A DNA stretch of 64,000 bases from Choristoneura fumiferana (Eukaryota > Arthropoda > Insecta > Lepidoptera > Tortricidae). The position numbers were made by a program, and so were the translations under genes. The stretch is from positions 21,855,875 through 21,919,874 of the forward strand of contig NC_133472.1 in NCBI RefSeq assembly GCF_025370935.1. Reading direction: 5' to 3'. Of the stretch, positions 61,200 to 64,000 are shown in pieces (position 1 is the stretch's first letter; the number at the start of each line of letters is the position of its first letter). The notes beneath the pieces were generated by a model that had not been told where the DNA came from, ran no database searches, and saw only the letters and a program-made list of their open reading frames with translations.

Positions 61200-61280
61200 T
61201 TATTTTGGAAATTAGTAAAGTTACCACGAGATAGAGACAAATGAATTCTTCGCAGATGACATCGCGGGCAACAGATAGTA
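61200..61280 (+). repeat. Helitron-like 3' end fragment
   Basis: It ends ATCGCGGGCAACAGATAGTA, with one change in the CTAG end. Confidence 0.5.
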
Positions 61281-61626
61281 TAAGTTATATTATTTGTTTT
61301 GTTACATTGTCCAAGAACATGTTTCTTTAAGACATTAATTTCGGACGAACTCAAGCCCCTAAGGCACAGGTTTAAACCTAGTTTAGGGGTCGAAAGCTCG
61401 ACCACTTACTTAAGACCCTTTTGTATAAACTTAAGTTTATGTTACTTGTAACACTTCTTTTTGAGTACAATAAACATTATTATTATTATATTATATTATA
61501 TATTATGTTTGTAATACTAACTAGAAACTTTGGAAATCCGACTACAAAATCTCTGTCAGTCAAGTCATCCATTAAGCAGATGAAATGACAGTGACGCTAA
61601 TTTTTCTTGCTTCTTGTCATATCTAC

Positions 61627-61890
61627 CTTTTATCATCATCATCATCGCAGCATAGCCGTAGTTCCCAAGCGGGCCCAGTGCGGAGTGGGAACTTCACACA
61701 CACCATTGAATTGCTTTGCAGGTTTGTGCAGGTTTCCTCACGATGTTTGCCTTTACCGTTAAGCTCGTGGTAAATTTCAAATGTAATTTCGCACATGAAT
61801 TTTGAAAACACAGAGGTGCGAGCCGGGGTTTGAACCCACGATCCTCTGCTTGAGAGGCCATAGGTCAAACCACTCAGCCACCACTGCTTC
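61627..61890 (-). mobile_element. tRNA-derived SINE, reversed, near complete
   Basis: Same family as 43650-43960. The head at about 61820-61890 has the GGTTTGAACCC B box complement, and the (ATC)n tail is at 61634. About 40 bases of the 3' body are missing beside the tail. Confidence 0.8.
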
Positions 61891-61894
61891 CTAC

Positions 61895-62500
61895 CTTTAA
61901 ATTCACCAATTGTTTTATTGTTTCTTCAAGACTTTTCGTATGTAATCGATCGATTAGGGCACCCAAAAAATCATTCATTTAATCATTTACCAAAAATAAA
62001 TGCGTCAGGTGAGAGCTGGGCGTTTATGACAAAAGAGGTAAATAATTAGAAATATTCAATTAGGAAGCCCCGCTATAATCTCACATAAATTCTAAACACG
62101 AACCTTCTTTCAGTTGGTAGTCACTTAAAATCCCTTATTTTACAAAATGACCATAACTGTGTTACGAAAACACGCTCTTACTAGTAGAAAATAAATAGAG
62201 GTCGTTTCAGAACGTAATTAGGTTAGACGGATAAATTGGCGCCTCGGGTGTTATGTTCCCAGCTAACGAACGTACGGAAGATACAACATTTATATATGCC
62301 GCCTACTAATTAGTATGCGACGGGTGGATTTAGAAGGTAAAATGACCTGTAGGTGTTTAGTAGATATCTATCTACGAGTATAATGGTAATGCGTTACACT
62401 GACGCGGTCTAGTTTAATGTTATCTTCGAAAATATTCTGTCTTTTTGCGAAAGAAACGAAGAATCCTGTTTAACAATTAGCTAAGTGCGAGACGACCGTT
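61895..62500. other. Intergenic, no gene seen
   Basis: AT-rich with no open frame or repeat I can support. Confidence 0.5.
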
Positions 62501-62502
62501 AT

Positions 62503-62695
62503 TATTATTCTGTCCCACTGTTGACCAAAGGCCTCCCCCCGATACTTCCATTGCTCTCTTTCCACGGTATACAAGTCAAGTTCAAGACGTAGTCCAGGCC
62601 ATAACCGTCTAGGTCTGCCAGATCTCCTTTTCGAGTTGGTGGGCGTCCACACGGATATATTTGTGCTACATACGGGATCCTTCCGATACACAAAA
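62503..62695 (-). pseudogene. RTE-like LINE 3' end fragment, reversed
   Basis: The minus frame holds RKGDLADLDGYGLDYVLN-type and RRSGRPRRLWPGL segments, then WKYRGEAFGQQWD, which matches the WRxxGEAF/QQW end of RTE elements, and then an (ATT)n-type tail. It differs from the copy at 48765 and belongs to a related subfamily. Confidence 0.6.
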
Positions 62696-62869
62696 AATCA
62701 TTGTTATTTATTAGAATCCAGTTATTTTTATGAAATAAAAGGGAAACAATAATCCATAACTTAGTAGGCTGTATGTATAAGCGATCCGAAATTTAAAAAC
62801 AAAACAATAATTGGTACCGAAAATGTTCATATTAAAAACATTATATACCTATTATAAAATAATGTAAGT

Positions 62870-64000
62870 GTTTGCGGAGGAATCGTCTATTGGGAAAAGC
62901 CAAATGGCTAAGTTGAAGATCGACGACGGCAGTATCATCTCATCGAAACCGGAGTTACCTATTGAGAGAGCTCGAAAGGTTTTACGAACAGTTACACACC
63001 CGTTGTCGGTGCAGCTCAAGATACCAGAGCTAAACTAATCCGACATTACACCGAAGCCATCCCAGACATCAGCCTGAACGAGATTAGAGTGGCTCTCAAA
63101 CAACTTAAAACCAACAAGGCTCCAGGTGATAATGGAATCACGACAGAACTTCTGAGAGCGGGTGATAAACCGGTACTTGTAATTCCGTCATACTCGAAGG
63201 TACCACGCCAGAAGCATTGCCAGGAGTGTGGTGGTGCTCTTCTTCAAAAAAGGTGACAACACCTTATTGAAGAACTATAGACCCATCTCACTCCTGAGTC
63301 ATGTATACAAGTTGTTTTCGAGGGTCATTACGAATTGTCTCGGGCGCAGGTTCAATGATTTCCAGCCTCCCGAACAAGCTGGATTCCGAAAAGGCTTTAG
63401 CACCATAGACCATATTCACACGCTCCGCCAGATTATACAGAAGACCGAAGAGTATGATTGGCCACTATGTCTAGCGTTTGTGGACTATGAAAAAGCCTTC
63501 GATTCAATCAAGACCTCGGCTGTATTGCAGTCTCTTCAGCGGTGCCATATTGACTATAGATACATCGAGGTGTTAAACAGTTTGTACAGCAACGCCACTA
63601 TGTCGGTCCGGTTGCAGAACGAGAGCACACAACCAATCCAACTGCAGCTAGGTGTGAGACAGGGAGACGTTATTTCTACGAATCTGTTCACAAATCTTGG
63701 ACTGGAACAGGTTCGGCATCAATATCAACGGCGAGTACATCACCCATCTCCGTTTTGCGGATGATATAGTCATAATGGCGGAGTCGCTGGAGGAGCTCAA
63801 TACTATGCTCAGTGACCTCGGTACCGTCTCTCAACAGGTGGGTCTTAAAATGAACATGGACAAGACTAAGAAGATGCCAAATGTCCATATCACACCTTTG
63901 CCGGTTATCGTTGGGAACGATACACTCGTAGTTATTGACCACTATGTTTACCTTGGACAAGTTGTCAATTGGGTAGGTCCAAGTTCGACAATGAGGTCGC
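62870..64000 (+). pseudogene. RTE-like LINE reverse transcriptase, runs off the right edge
   Basis: ALKQLKTNKAPGDNGITTEL precedes a shift near 63190. The frame at 63228-63764 then carries VLFFKKGDNTLLKNYRPISL, QAGFRKGFSTIDHIHTL, AFVDYEKAFDSI (motif A with the first catalytic Asp) and LGVRQGDVIST. A further shift near 63690 leads to YITHLRFADDIVIMAESLEE with the intact FADD catalytic pair, then VGLKMNMDKTKKMPN. It is the best reverse-transcriptase copy here but is broken at least twice. The upstream endonuclease part is missing. Confidence 0.85.

Noticed and set aside
61380..61490. Gene 3' end with AATAAA
   Set aside because: AATAAA is followed by (TTA)n, the pattern of a non-LTR element tail as at 22377, and no exon precedes it.

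Overview
The window looks like AT-rich nuclear DNA from a moth or butterfly. It has short GT-AG introns, and its repeat fauna is typical of Lepidoptera: a maT-type DD37D element, a mariner, RTE-like LINEs, tRNA-derived SINEs and Helitron-like repeats ending in CTAGT. Repeats and decayed transposons fill most of it. Only about 15-20% belongs to genes, and these lie in the first 26 kb.

Layout. At 167-289 is the last exon of an unidentified plus-strand gene that enters from the left, followed by AATAAA. From about 2.65 to 14.93 kb lies ALG9, the ER alpha-1,2-mannosyltransferase of N-glycan precursor assembly. Eight exons join without a frame break into 543 codons plus stop. Its introns are packed with insertions: three foldback elements in intron 3; a tandem repeat dimer carrying a maT transposon and a MITE in intron 5; a tRNA-SINE and a Helitron-like copy in intron 6; and a foldback element with further insertions in intron 7. 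From 15 to 23 kb come SINE and LINE debris and palindromes. At 23.0-25.9 kb a minus-strand gene is predicted, with a TATA box, a signal-peptide exon, a Cys-rich exon, a short exon and a long Ser/Asn/Thr-rich exon. I do not recognise it, and one splice junction is unresolved.

From 26 to 64 kb I find no convincing host gene. This stretch holds SINE copies, an AAGCATGC-type array (27.3 kb), a 55-bp minisatellite (35.5 kb), a broken mariner (38.3-39.6 kb), a CA microsatellite (41.9 kb), foldback MITEs (44.2-44.5, 47.6, 48.6 and 52.8-53.6 kb), RTE-like LINE remnants (36, 48.8-49.6, 57.4 and 62.5 kb, and 62.9 kb to the right edge) and a 12-unit array of about 70 bp (58.2-59.0 kb).

ALG9 has a clear role in the dolichol pathway, and the two other host genes show no functional link to it. 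Several insertions can be placed to the base because a second copy of the host repeat preserves the empty site.
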